Of a stretch of 30,069 bases of DNA, positions 8,244 through 16,111 are shown piece after piece. The notes beneath the pieces were generated by a model. The model saw nothing but the letters and a program-made list of their open reading frames with translations, made no database searches and was not told the DNA's origin. Position 1 is the first letter of the stretch, and every line of letters begins with the position of its first letter. The DNA is from a virus, in IMG/VR virus record IMGVR_UViG_3300033571_003906, positions 1-30,069 of that record. One strand, 5' to 3'. A program made the translations under genes and the position numbers.

Positions 8244-8678
8244 ATGGCTGTTCTTGCACTGACTGATGCAGTCATCACAATCAATGGCACTGCTGTACAA
8301 AGCAAAGCAAACAGTGTCACGCTGAACTATGAGATTGATTCAATTGAAGTGACTTCTTTTGATGGTTCTGGTGCGCGCAAGTTTGCTGGTGGTTTGCAAA
8401 ACAATTCACTTGAAGTTGCGCTTATGCAAGATTTCGCTGTGACCATTCCTGCTGGTTCACCAACAACCAGCGTGGAAGCGTTGATTTATCCATTGGTAGG
8501 AACAACCACTACTGTGACCGTCAAAGCAACCAGCGCATCAACATCAACAACAAACCCTCTATACACATTGAGTGGAACCTTCTTGGCTTCTCACACACCA
8601 GTGGCTGGTGGCGTGGGAGAGTTGGTGATGACATCACTTTCTTTCACTGGTGGCACACTGGTCAAGACAACAACCTAA
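8244..8678 (+). CDS. Tail tube (major tail) protein, copy 2
   Basis: This 144-residue protein aligns with the previous one over its full length, about two thirds identical by eye, starting with the same MAVLALTDA and sharing YPLVGTTTT and ASHTPVAGGVGEL. It differs by a short insertion after the LMQDF segment (VTIPAGSPTTS) and two residues near GSGARKF. It begins two bases after the upstream stop without a strong ribosome site of its own, so coupling is likely. The copies may form a mixed tube, or one may supply a specialised ring; that is inference. Confidence 0.7.
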   Translation: MAVLALTDAVITINGTAVQSKANSVTLNYEIDSIEVTSFDGSGARKFAGGLQNNSLEVALMQDFAVTIPAGSPTTSVEALIYPLVGTTTTVTVKATSASTSTTNPLYTLSGTFLASHTPVAGGVGELVMTSLSFTGGTLVKTTT

Positions 8679-8699
8679 GGAAATAAGGACAGCAACAAA

Positions 8700-8993
8700 A
8701 TGAAAATGGAAATGCGAATCATCTTCAACGATGGTTCAACAAAAGACTGCACAGCAATCTTTGCTGATTTCGTAGCCTTTGAACGCACATGGAATCGCAG
8801 CGTCACAAAGTTTGAAACAGAACTGCGCTTGACCGACATTGCGTGGCTTGCATGGAAAACCCAAATCAGGGTCAAGAACATTCAAGAACAGTTTGATATC
8901 TGGCTTGAAACTGTTGAAACAATTGATGTGATTGCTGATGAAGTTCCTGATGCACCAGAAGAAGTTGTGACAAAGCAAGTCCCTTTGGATTAG
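8700..8993 (+). CDS. Tail assembly chaperone, short (G-like) product
   Basis: This 97-residue protein is made when ribosomes stay in frame. It has the usual chaperone plan: a small strand-rich start (MRIIFNDGSTKDCTAIF), a helical block with WNRSVTKF and LTDIAWLAWK, and an acidic tail (DEVPDAPEEVV). The start at 8700 follows AAGGAC by about nine bases; in-frame ATGs at 8706 and 8712 are alternatives. The frame ends just after the slippery CCCTTTG. Such proteins coat the tape measure before the tube assembles around it. Confidence 0.8.
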   Translation: MKMEMRIIFNDGSTKDCTAIFADFVAFERTWNRSVTKFETELRLTDIAWLAWKTQIRVKNIQEQFDIWLETVETIDVIADEVPDAPEEVVTKQVPLD

Positions 8994-9133
8994 AAAGCAC
9001 ATATGGAAGGTTCATCACTGTGTGTGTTGAATCTGGCATTGCACCATCTGTGCTTATCAATGAAGATGAACGCGACATTCACGCCATGCATGACTACATC
9101 ATCTGGCGTAGAAAGAGTACGCAACAACAGTAA
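8700..9133 (+). CDS. Tail assembly chaperone, long frameshifted (GT-like) product
   Basis: A -1 shift at 8981-8987 fuses the first 96 residues to a 48-residue extension read from 8987 to the TAA at 9131-9133. The extension begins GLESTYGRFITV and has charged helical content (NEDERDIHAMHDYIIW) with a basic end (RRKSTQQQ). In lambda and many actinophages the long form is a minor product that links the tape measure to tail-tube subunits. The extension has no ribosome site or good start of its own, while the position, heptamer and open frame all agree. The following gene starts ten bases later with AAGG upstream. Confidence 0.8.
8981..8987 (+). promoter_or_regulatory. -1 programmed frameshift site CCCTTTG
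   Basis: In frame zero the codons are GTC CCT TTG, so the heptamer fits X XXY YYZ exactly (C CCT TTG). After a one-base backward slip the tRNAs pair with CCC and TTT. The zero-frame stop TAG follows two codons later, and the -1 frame is open to 9133. This is the standard layout of tail-chaperone genes. Confidence 0.85.
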
Positions 9134-9142
9134 GGTATTGAC

Positions 9143-9787
9143 ATGGCGCAAGTAACAAACAACATGGTGCATGGTGTCGCACCAGTGTTGCAAGCCTTGC
9201 GTCAGTTAGAGCCTGAGACATACAAAATCATTGTTGCTGATTTGAAAAACAACACGAATGATTTGCGCTTGGCTGTTGCAAATGATTTCCCTGACAAGCC
9301 TTGGAAGTCATCAACTGGCAACATCAATTGGACTAAGTATGGTCGCACTAAGCGTGGTCGCAAGATGAACAACACTGCTGGTGCTGACTTCCCTAAATGG
9401 GACAGCAAGAAGGTGAAGCGTGGTGTCACTGTGCAGGTTGGTGGTCGCAAGGTAAGACGCACCAATTCATATCCCATTCTGCGCATCAAACAATCTGATG
9501 CTGCTGGTTCCATTTGGGACTTGGCAAAGAATCAGCGTGGGTCTGGTCAAGTTGGCGCACAGTTTGTGAAGAACTTGAATGCCACTGGCAAGCCTTCACG
9601 CGTGATGTGGAAATCAACTGCCAAACATTATCCACTAGTAGAAAACAAAGTCATGCGCATCATTGATGACATTGGCAAGCGTTTCACTGTGCAGATTGCT
9701 AGGGATACAGAGAAGCGCAACAAGCAATCAATACAGGCTGCTTCTCAGGTGCGCAACGCATTGGGCAGATTTGGAAAGGCTTTGTAG
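9143..9787 (+). CDS. Putative HK97 gp10-like neck or tail-completion protein
   Basis: This 214-residue protein lies between the tail chaperones and the tape measure. It has an N-terminal helix (GVAPVLQALRQLEPETYKII), a very basic middle (KYGRTKRGRKMN, KKVKRGVTVQVGGRKVRR) and a C-terminal helix ending in a basic segment (DTEKRNKQSIQ). HK97 gp10-like proteins have a comparable helix, beta core and helix plan with strong positive charge, but they usually lie before the tube gene. The call is tentative; a minor tail protein unique to this group is also possible. It ends two bases before the tape-measure start. Confidence 0.4.
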   Translation: MAQVTNNMVHGVAPVLQALRQLEPETYKIIVADLKNNTNDLRLAVANDFPDKPWKSSTGNINWTKYGRTKRGRKMNNTAGADFPKWDSKKVKRGVTVQVGGRKVRRTNSYPILRIKQSDAAGSIWDLAKNQRGSGQVGAQFVKNLNATGKPSRVMWKSTAKHYPLVENKVMRIIDDIGKRFTVQIARDTEKRNKQSIQAASQVRNALGRFGKAL

Positions 9788-9789
9788 TC

Positions 9790-12252
9790 ATGGCTGTTGT
9801 AGTACCCATCATCAGTACCTTTGATGCCAAAGGTGTCACCAAAGCAATTGCAGATTTCAAGAAACTTGATGGCGCAGGACAGAAAACCCAATTCGGTCTT
9901 GGCACACTCAACAAGGGTGTCAGTTCTCTAGGCGCAACCTTTGCCAAATATGGTGCTATTGCTGCTGGTGTTGCTGGCGTTGTTGGTGGAACAATGGTCA
10001 AGGCTGCTTACGAATCACAGAAGGTGATGAAGCAGACTGAAGCAATCATCACTGCTACTGGTGGTGCTGCTGGTTTGACTGCTAAGGAAGTCAGCAATTT
10101 GGCAGAAACAATGTCAATGAAAACTGGTCTTGATGATGAAGCAATCCAAACCAGTATGAACTTGTTGCTGACTTTCAAACAAGTACGAAATGAAATGGGC
10201 GAAGGCAACGACATTTTCAACAGGGCTTCAATGGCAATGTTGGATTTGGGCAATGTCTTTGGTTCTACTGATGCTGCTGCAAAGATGCTTGGCAAGGCTT
10301 TGTCTGACCCTGTGAAGGGTGTGACTGCGCTGGCGCGTGCTGGTGTGAACTTCAGTCAGCAACAAAGACAACAAATCAAGACACTGGTTCAAACAGGCAA
10401 GACCCTTGAAGCACAGAAGTTGATTCTGGCTGAAGTTGAATCACAGGTTGGTGGCACTGCTGCTGCTAGCGCAACTGCGTTTGACCGTATGCGTGTTGCT
10501 ATTGGCAACGCTGCTGAAGATTTGGGAACTGTTCTCATTCCCTATGTTGAGAAGTTTGCGCAATATGTGATTGACAATGTTGTTCCTGTGGTTTCTGAGT
10601 TTGCTGACATTGTTGGTCAACAGGGGCTTGGTGCAGGTGTCAAGTTCTTGGCTGATAACTTCTTCAAAGCCACAGCAAATATGGGTGCGTTTGGCAACAT
10701 TGTCTTGGCTGTGACAGCAGCAATGGTTGCGTTGCGTCTGGTGATGCTTGCTGCCACTGTTGCGCAGGTGGCTTTCAATGTGGCGTTGTTTTCCAATCCG
10801 ATTGGCATTGTGGTTGCTGCCGTGATTGCTTTTGGTGTTGCAATGGTTGCGCTGGCTGTGAAGTTCAAAGTTGTGCGCGAAGGATTCAAGAAGGTTTGGG
10901 ATTTCATAGTTTCCTATCTGCAAATACAAATCAACATTGCGTTGGGCATTGCAGAGTTTTTCATCAATAGGTTCATTGGCATGGTGAATATCATCATCAA
11001 GGCATGGAATGCAATTCCGTTCACAAGCAAGATTGATGAAATCAAACAGGTGAATCTTGCGCTTGATATCACTGGTGCAAAGGTTGGTGGTGTGGGCAAA
11101 GCGGCTGCGGCTTCTGCTGCTGATTTCCGAAAGTTTGAAGAAGCACAAAAGGCAGCAGCGAAGGCAGCCACTGGTGCAGAGAATGGTGGCGGTGCTGGTG
11201 GTCTTGGTGGTGCTGTTGAAACTGTTGCGCAGAAGTTCAAGAAGTTTGCTGATTCTGCCAAGGCTGTTGTGTCTGACCAGAAGAATCTGCGTGAAGCACT
11301 AAAGAACACAGCAGCAGCGCAAAAGACTTTGCAGACAGCCACAGACAATGTTGCAACTGCACAAGCCAAGTTGAACAAGATTGCATCTGGTTATGGTGCA
11401 GGGTCTGCTGAAGCATCAGCAGCGCAAGAAGAGTTGAACCAAGCCAATCGTGATGCAAAGCAGGCTGGTTTTGATTTGACCAAAGCCAACTATGCAGTGT
11501 CTGATGCTGAAACAGAACTTGCCAAAGCGCGTATGCGTGGCAATCCGCGTGAGATTACTGAAGCAGAAATTGCTTTGGAAGAAGCACGCATGGCGCAGGC
11601 AGACGCACAACGCGAGGTGACAACCACAACTGATGCTGTGACAAAAGCGCAGACAACATTGAATGAAACAATCAATGGTGCTTCTACAACCAGCGATACT
11701 TACAAGACCGCATTGCAACAGTTGATTGAAGCACAAGATGCACAGGTTGAAGCAATTGACAAGGTGCGTGACGCTAAAGAACGCGAGATTGAAACAACTA
11801 GGAATCTTGCCAAGGCTGAAATCTTGTTGCGCAAGGCAAAGGGTGGTTTGACTAAATCACAGATGGCAGCAGCAAACAGGTTGTTGAAGGAATTGAATAC
11901 ACCTGTCACTGTCACTATCCCTACGCCTACTGGTAGCAGTGGTGGTGCAGCCAGTGCTGGTGGTTCTATGCCTAGTTTCTCTGGTGTTGACTTCTCTGGT
12001 ATTGACTTCTCAGGTATCAGTGTTGGTGGTCTTGCCACGCTTGCTGAAGGTGGCATTGCTATGAAACCCACATTTGCTCTTATCGCTGAAGGTGGTGAAC
12101 CAGAAGCAGTCATACCGTTGTCAAAGATGGGTGGCATGGGTGGAACCACTATCAATGTGACTGTCACTAGTGCAGACCCCAATGCAGTTGTTGATGCGTT
12201 GCGCCGATACCAGCGTCAGAATGGTGCGTTGCCTGTCAGGGTGGCTGGCTGA
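9790..12252 (+). CDS. Tape measure protein
   Basis: This 820-residue protein, the longest here, sets tail length and is ejected with DNA. The first 200 residues contain the phage tape-measure pattern (LAETMSMKTGLDDEAIQTSMNLL; MAMLDLGNVFG; DPVKGVTALARAGVNFS). Hydrophobic segments follow at about residues 295-360 (NIVLAVTAAMVALRLVML; GIVVAAVIAFGVAMVALAV), usual for insertion in the host membrane. The stretch from about 480 to 720 is Ala/Gln/Glu-rich coiled coil with repeated ALKNTAAAQKTLQ-like units, and the end is Gly/Ser rich with SGVDFSGIDFSGIS repeats. By the common rule of about 0.15 nm per residue, the tail would be near 120 nm. Confidence 0.92.
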   Translation: MAVVVPIISTFDAKGVTKAIADFKKLDGAGQKTQFGLGTLNKGVSSLGATFAKYGAIAAGVAGVVGGTMVKAAYESQKVMKQTEAIITATGGAAGLTAKEVSNLAETMSMKTGLDDEAIQTSMNLLLTFKQVRNEMGEGNDIFNRASMAMLDLGNVFGSTDAAAKMLGKALSDPVKGVTALARAGVNFSQQQRQQIKTLVQTGKTLEAQKLILAEVESQVGGTAAASATAFDRMRVAIGNAAEDLGTVLIPYVEKFAQYVIDNVVPVVSEFADIVGQQGLGAGVKFLADNFFKATANMGAFGNIVLAVTAAMVALRLVMLAATVAQVAFNVALFSNPIGIVVAAVIAFGVAMVALAVKFKVVREGFKKVWDFIVSYLQIQINIALGIAEFFINRFIGMVNIIIKAWNAIPFTSKIDEIKQVNLALDITGAKVGGVGKAAAASAADFRKFEEAQKAAAKAATGAENGGGAGGLGGAVETVAQKFKKFADSAKAVVSDQKNLREALKNTAAAQKTLQTATDNVATAQAKLNKIASGYGAGSAEASAAQEELNQANRDAKQAGFDLTKANYAVSDAETELAKARMRGNPREITEAEIALEEARMAQADAQREVTTTTDAVTKAQTTLNETINGASTTSDTYKTALQQLIEAQDAQVEAIDKVRDAKEREIETTRNLAKAEILLRKAKGGLTKSQMAAANRLLKELNTPVTVTIPTPTGSSGGAASAGGSMPSFSGVDFSGIDFSGISVGGLATLAEGGIAMKPTFALIAEGGEPEAVIPLSKMGGMGGTTINVTVTSADPNAVVDALRRYQRQNGALPVRVAG

Positions 12253-13919
12253 TGCCACAGCAGTTTGTTGTTGAGTACCAGAAACAAAGGGTCAACCTTG
12301 TTGTCAACCCATCATTTGAAAGCAACACATTTGCTGGCACAACAACAGTTGATTGCACTGCAAGTGTGATTGATACTGGTGCGTTCTCTGGTACTTATGC
12401 GTTGCAACTTGTAGCAACTAGCAATTCAGGAAGCGCACGATTTACTACACCACTAGCACAGATAAGGGTTGAAGCAGGCAAGACATATCGTGCTTCTGCG
12501 TATTTCAAGAACACTGTTGGTGTGACACGAAGTGTGCAGATGAATGTTCAGTTGTACAATTCTGCTGGCATCTACCTGAATGGATACGGAACAACAGGCA
12601 CTTTGGTTGCTGGCGGTGCGTATGTGCGTATTGACCGTTCTTTTGTGGCAGACGCAAATGCATACTATGCAAACTTTGTTTTGTTGTTGCAGGCATCAAA
12701 TGGTGCAATTGGCAATACAACTGTTGCTGATGCTTTCTTGCTTGAAGAATCATCCACTTTGGGTTCTTATTTTGATGGCAACACATCTGGTGCGTATTGG
12801 ACTGGCACACAGAATCTTTCTGTGTCAGCGATACCAACTACTGATTGGGTCGCATTAGATAATGTGCAACAGGTTTCTGCCACTATCGGTAGGCAAAGTT
12901 TGCAAGACACTTTTGAACCATCACGCATGACTATCAGTGCGCGTTATCCATCAGGGTTTAGCGCACCAAACCTTGCATTGCGTGTTGATACACCAATGCG
13001 TGTGAAGCGCACTGGCAGTGCATACATCATGTGGACTGGTCGCATCAGGAATGTGTCTGTTGAATATGAGATTCCCTACAACACCACAACTGGTGTTGGT
13101 GTGGCTGACCATGTTGACATTGAATGTGAAGGTGCGTTGGCGCAGTGGGGCAGATTGCAGGGCAACAACTTGTTTGTTGGTGCTAGTGACCTGCTGACAC
13201 AGTTGAGCAATGTTCTTGCAGGAACCAATCTCAACTATGGAACTACCTACACAGCAGCCACTGCACCATTGTTGAGCGCATCATCCGTGTCGGATTCTCT
13301 TGCTAACTGGCTGAACACTGCTTGTGCCACTACTGGTTCAACAATCAAAGATGGTTCTGATTCAAACATTGTTGGTGTGAATGGGCGTGACTTTGCTGGC
13401 AATTTGCCTGCGCAGTTCAGCGATTCAGTGAACAACTTTTCTTATCAGACTTATGATTCAATCATCTTTGATTCAAAGTCATCTGATTATTTCACAGAAA
13501 TTGAATTGAACACAGAATCATATGGTGATGTTGTTGTTACCACTGGCACTGCACCATTCAGAACCTTGCGTCAAACAACATTCAGCGCAAGCGCATCACA
13601 GGCAACAGACCTAGCCAACTATCTGCTTGGTATCTACGGTGACAATGGGTTCGGTATTTCTGAAATCAGTTGCAAATCAGAAGCACAGAACCAGTGGAAC
13701 CTAGACCTAGGGTATGGCTGGTGGGACATCATTGGATACACAACCTATGTGGCTTTCCGTGGGCAACTGTTCAGATGTGTGATTACTGGTTCTACTTTTA
13801 CTGCCACACCTAATGAATCACGCTTCACTTACTATGTGTCTGATATTGGGTTGACACCATTCTTGATTCTTGATGATGCTGGCGCAGGAATACTTGACCA
13901 AAACAAACTTGGCTGGTGA
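12252..13919 (+). CDS. Minor tail protein with N-terminal carbohydrate-binding-like domain
   Basis: This 555-residue protein starts in an overlap with the tape-measure stop (TGATG). Residues about 12-180 read as a galactose-binding-like jelly roll: NLVVNPSFESNTFAG, YALQLVATSNSGSARF, VEAGKTYRASAYFKN and AYYANFVLLLQASNG are typical of CBM_4_9-like modules. The rest resembles baseplate or distal-tail components, with GRQSLQDTFEPSRMTI, a VKRTGSAYIMWTGRI turn and several beta segments. It likely sits at the tail tip and contacts surface sugars. The domain call is pattern-based; the exact baseplate role is not clear. Confidence 0.7.
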   Translation: MPQQFVVEYQKQRVNLVVNPSFESNTFAGTTTVDCTASVIDTGAFSGTYALQLVATSNSGSARFTTPLAQIRVEAGKTYRASAYFKNTVGVTRSVQMNVQLYNSAGIYLNGYGTTGTLVAGGAYVRIDRSFVADANAYYANFVLLLQASNGAIGNTTVADAFLLEESSTLGSYFDGNTSGAYWTGTQNLSVSAIPTTDWVALDNVQQVSATIGRQSLQDTFEPSRMTISARYPSGFSAPNLALRVDTPMRVKRTGSAYIMWTGRIRNVSVEYEIPYNTTTGVGVADHVDIECEGALAQWGRLQGNNLFVGASDLLTQLSNVLAGTNLNYGTTYTAATAPLLSASSVSDSLANWLNTACATTGSTIKDGSDSNIVGVNGRDFAGNLPAQFSDSVNNFSYQTYDSIIFDSKSSDYFTEIELNTESYGDVVVTTGTAPFRTLRQTTFSASASQATDLANYLLGIYGDNGFGISEISCKSEAQNQWNLDLGYGWWDIIGYTTYVAFRGQLFRCVITGSTFTATPNESRFTYYVSDIGLTPFLILDDAGAGILDQNKLGW

Positions 13920-13939
13920 CGAAATGAAAAGAAAGACTT

Positions 13940-14434
13940 ATGCCTAGGAAAACTTTTGTAACAGGAACTGTGCTGACAGCCAGTGATGTGAATACATTTT
14001 TGATGAATCAAACTGTGATGGTGTTTGCTTCTGCGTCTGCACGAAACACTGCTATCACTTCACCATCTGAAGGAATGATTGCGTACTTGTCTGATAGCAA
14101 CACACTGACCCTTTACGATGGGGCTGCATGGGTTGGTGCTGTCAACACAGGTTCTTTGAATGGCTACACAGGTGTCACATTTACAGATGTTTCTGTTGCC
14201 ATGTCCACTGCTGGTAATTGGATTCGTTTTACAATCCCTGCTGGCAAATTGTTTTCTGACATTGTTTCTGTTGTTCCGTTTGGTGGTGTCAATGACATTG
14301 TGTACATCAACAGTGTTGTTCTTGGCAACTGGTCTGGTGTTCAAAGCCCGACACAGGTGATGCTTTACACTTATCTAGGCAACGCTGTTGCTAGTTCCAA
14401 TGGAACAATCCGTTTTTATTTTAGGAGTGTTTGA
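13940..14434 (+). CDS. Fibre-like minor tail protein
   Basis: This 164-residue protein begins with the KTFVTGTVLTASDVNTFLMNQ segment common at the start of actinophage tail-fibre and minor tail proteins, followed by a SEGMIAYLSDSNTLTLYDGAAW strand pair frequent in trimeric fibres. The rest is a single beta-rich head domain. AAAGAAAGA about six bases upstream of ATG 13940 serves as the ribosome site; an ATG at 13924 stops after seven codons and is rejected. It probably forms a short fibre or receptor-binding knob, with the downstream 57-residue protein as partner. Confidence 0.65.
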   Translation: MPRKTFVTGTVLTASDVNTFLMNQTVMVFASASARNTAITSPSEGMIAYLSDSNTLTLYDGAAWVGAVNTGSLNGYTGVTFTDVSVAMSTAGNWIRFTIPAGKLFSDIVSVVPFGGVNDIVYINSVVLGNWSGVQSPTQVMLYTYLGNAVASSNGTIRFYFRSV

Positions 14435-14435
14435 T

Positions 14436-14609
14436 ATGAAACCTGAACTTCCACCACGCAACTATGTTGTTGATGGCGATATCACACGCTTGGCAAATGA
14501 TGAAGAGTATGCAGAATACTTGTCAATTGTTATTAGCCAAGAAGGTCTTGTTGTTATCTCTGAAGAAACTTCTGTACCAGCAGAACCAGATACCTATTCA
14601 GGCGATTGA
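14436..14609 (+). CDS. Small acidic protein paired with a fibre gene
   Basis: This 57-residue protein begins at ATG 14436 with TAGGAG about nine bases upstream. It is acidic, with a DGDITRLANDEEYAEYLS block and a SQEGLVVISEET strand. No membrane segment or signal is present. It lies between two fibre-like genes and ends two bases before the second. Small proteins after fibre genes often assist fibre folding; here the role is a guess from position and charge. Confidence 0.55.
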   Translation: MKPELPPRNYVVDGDITRLANDEEYAEYLSIVISQEGLVVISEETSVPAEPDTYSGD

Positions 14610-14611
14610 AG

Positions 14612-15724
14612 ATGCCAACTAGTAGTGGCTTTCAAATCAATGAAGTTCTGACAGCGCAGAACACCAACACATATCTGTTGCGTGCTGGTCGCAACTGCGT
14701 CATCAATGGTGGAATGAATGTTGCACAACGCAACACAACAGTTGCTGGTATTACAACTGGTGCGAACTATTACACAGCAGATAGGTGGATGCAGACAATC
14801 AACACTGCTGGCACATGGACACAAACAGTTCAAGGTATCAGCGCATCTGATGCACCTGTTGCTGATGGTCTGCGCAACACATTGAAATTGACTTGCACAA
14901 CAGCCACTGGTGGTCTTGCTGCTGGTGCATACAACGCTTTGTTGCAAAACTTTGAAGGCATCAATGTTCAACAGTTTGCCAAAGGTAACGCATCAGCAAA
15001 GTTTTTTGCGTTGTCATTTTGGGTGCGTAGCAATGCTGTTGGTACATACATTGCTGAACTGTATGACCATGACAATCAGCGCACTGTGTCTGCGTCATAC
15101 ATAATAAGTGCTTCTAATACTTGGCAGAAGGTGCGCTTGATTTTTCCTGCTGATTCAACAGGTGCATTGGACAACGATAGTGGAATGTCAATGTCATTGT
15201 TTCTGTGGCTTGGTGCTGGTTCTGGTTACAACAGTGCAGCATTGCAAACATCATGGGCATCAGTGACAAACAACAAACGCGCAACAGGTCAAACCAATGT
15301 TGGTGTTGCAGTCAATAACTTCTTTGAGATAACTGGTGTGCAGTTAGAACCAAACGCTGTTTGCACACCATTTGAAATTGAAGATGTGCAAGTGTTGTTT
15401 GCTAAATGTGCGCGCTATTTCCAACGCCACACACAGCCTGCATTGCGTGGTGTGGTTTCCACTGGTTTCACCAGAATGGCATTGCACTATGGAATCACTA
15501 TGCGAACAACACCAACTATCACAGGCAATGGTGGCACAATGGGGTTTTGGGATGGTGTCACAGGTTTAGTTGGCAATGTTGCCATCACTGGTACATACAA
15601 CCTAGGCAACAGCACCTGTGAGTTTGACATCAATTCATCAGGTTGGACTGCAAGGTCTGCTGCTGTTTTCTATCAGGGTGCAGGTTTCACATTTGCATTG
15701 GACATGAGCGCGGAACTGTTTTGA
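14612..15724 (+). CDS. Tail fibre or receptor-binding minor tail protein
   Basis: This 370-residue protein starts MPTSSGFQINEVLTAQNTNTYLLRAG, the same type of attachment segment as the gene at 13940. NCVINGGMNVAQRNTT and YYTADRWMQT then form a block widely seen in phage fibres before a carbohydrate-binding-like jelly roll (ASAKFFALSFWVRSN, TWQKVRLIFPAD, FFEITGVQLEPNAVCTPFE). The C-terminal 100 residues (RYFQRHTQPALRG onward) form a separate beta tip that probably reads the host surface. The ATG at 14612 was chosen over a TTG at 14606. It is a strong candidate for the host-range determinant. Confidence 0.75.
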   Translation: MPTSSGFQINEVLTAQNTNTYLLRAGRNCVINGGMNVAQRNTTVAGITTGANYYTADRWMQTINTAGTWTQTVQGISASDAPVADGLRNTLKLTCTTATGGLAAGAYNALLQNFEGINVQQFAKGNASAKFFALSFWVRSNAVGTYIAELYDHDNQRTVSASYIISASNTWQKVRLIFPADSTGALDNDSGMSMSLFLWLGAGSGYNSAALQTSWASVTNNKRATGQTNVGVAVNNFFEITGVQLEPNAVCTPFEIEDVQVLFAKCARYFQRHTQPALRGVVSTGFTRMALHYGITMRTTPTITGNGGTMGFWDGVTGLVGNVAITGTYNLGNSTCEFDINSSGWTARSAAVFYQGAGFTFALDMSAELF

Positions 15725-15927
15725 ACTATTACATCAGCCATGACGCATTGAGCAATGAACCAATCTCTATCGTGTGGAAACACGATGGGCTGTTCTCATT
15801 CATACCGTTAGACCCAAACAACATTGACTATCAGAACTATCTGTCATGGGTGGAAGCAGGGAACACAGCACAACTGTGGACACCAGCAGAACATGACCTG
15901 CCGATTGTGACACCAGATGGAAACTGA
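15721..15927 (+). CDS. Small fibre-associated protein
   Basis: This 68-residue protein appears to start with TTG at 15721, overlapping the fibre stop; no nearby ATG fits the frame, so coupling is assumed. It contains IPLDPNNIDYQNYLSW followed by VEAGNTAQ, a motif recurrent in small proteins and fibre tails near phage fibre genes. The fold is likely a short beta start with one helix. Its role may be fibre assembly or tip decoration. The start is the least certain part; the motif itself is well conserved in phages. Confidence 0.65.
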   Translation: MNYYISHDALSNEPISIVWKHDGLFSFIPLDPNNIDYQNYLSWVEAGNTAQLWTPAEHDLPIVTPDGN

Positions 15928-16111
15928 AATCATCGTGGCTCTGATTGGTGCATCAGTAACACTGATAGTGACACTGATTGAAGTGACACGCAGACAGAAC
16001 AACAAAGACCACGCAAGCAACGCAGACAAACTTGACCGCATCGCAGACCAGATAGAAACTATTGACAGCAGATTAGGCAATCACATTGAATGGCACGCAC
16101 ACAAAGACTGA
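15917..16111 (+). CDS. Small membrane protein with coiled-coil tail
   Basis: This 64-residue protein has one N-terminal membrane segment (IIVALIGASVTLIVTLIEV, residues about 5-23), a basic stop-transfer stretch (TRRQNNK) and a helical tail with heptad spacing (LDRIADQIETIDSRL). It overlaps both neighbours: 11 bases with the upstream gene and 22 with the PA14 gene. Its place at the head of the lysis block fits a holin partner, antiholin or other envelope protein. A specific call is not possible from one span. Confidence 0.6.
   Translation: METEIIVALIGASVTLIVTLIEVTRRQNNKDHASNADKLDRIADQIETIDSRLGNHIEWHAHKD

Noticed and set aside
10441-11148. Long minus-strand open frame (235 codons) inside the tape measure gene
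   Set aside because: It is antisense to an intact tape measure gene with clear family features; its product is His/Asn/Ser-rich with no domain pattern, as expected from the reverse of Ala/Gln-rich coding sequence.
11700-12182. Minus-strand open frame of 160 codons near the tape-measure end
   Set aside because: The sequence is Pro/Ser/Ala-rich low-complexity and antisense to Gly/Ser repeats of the tape measure.
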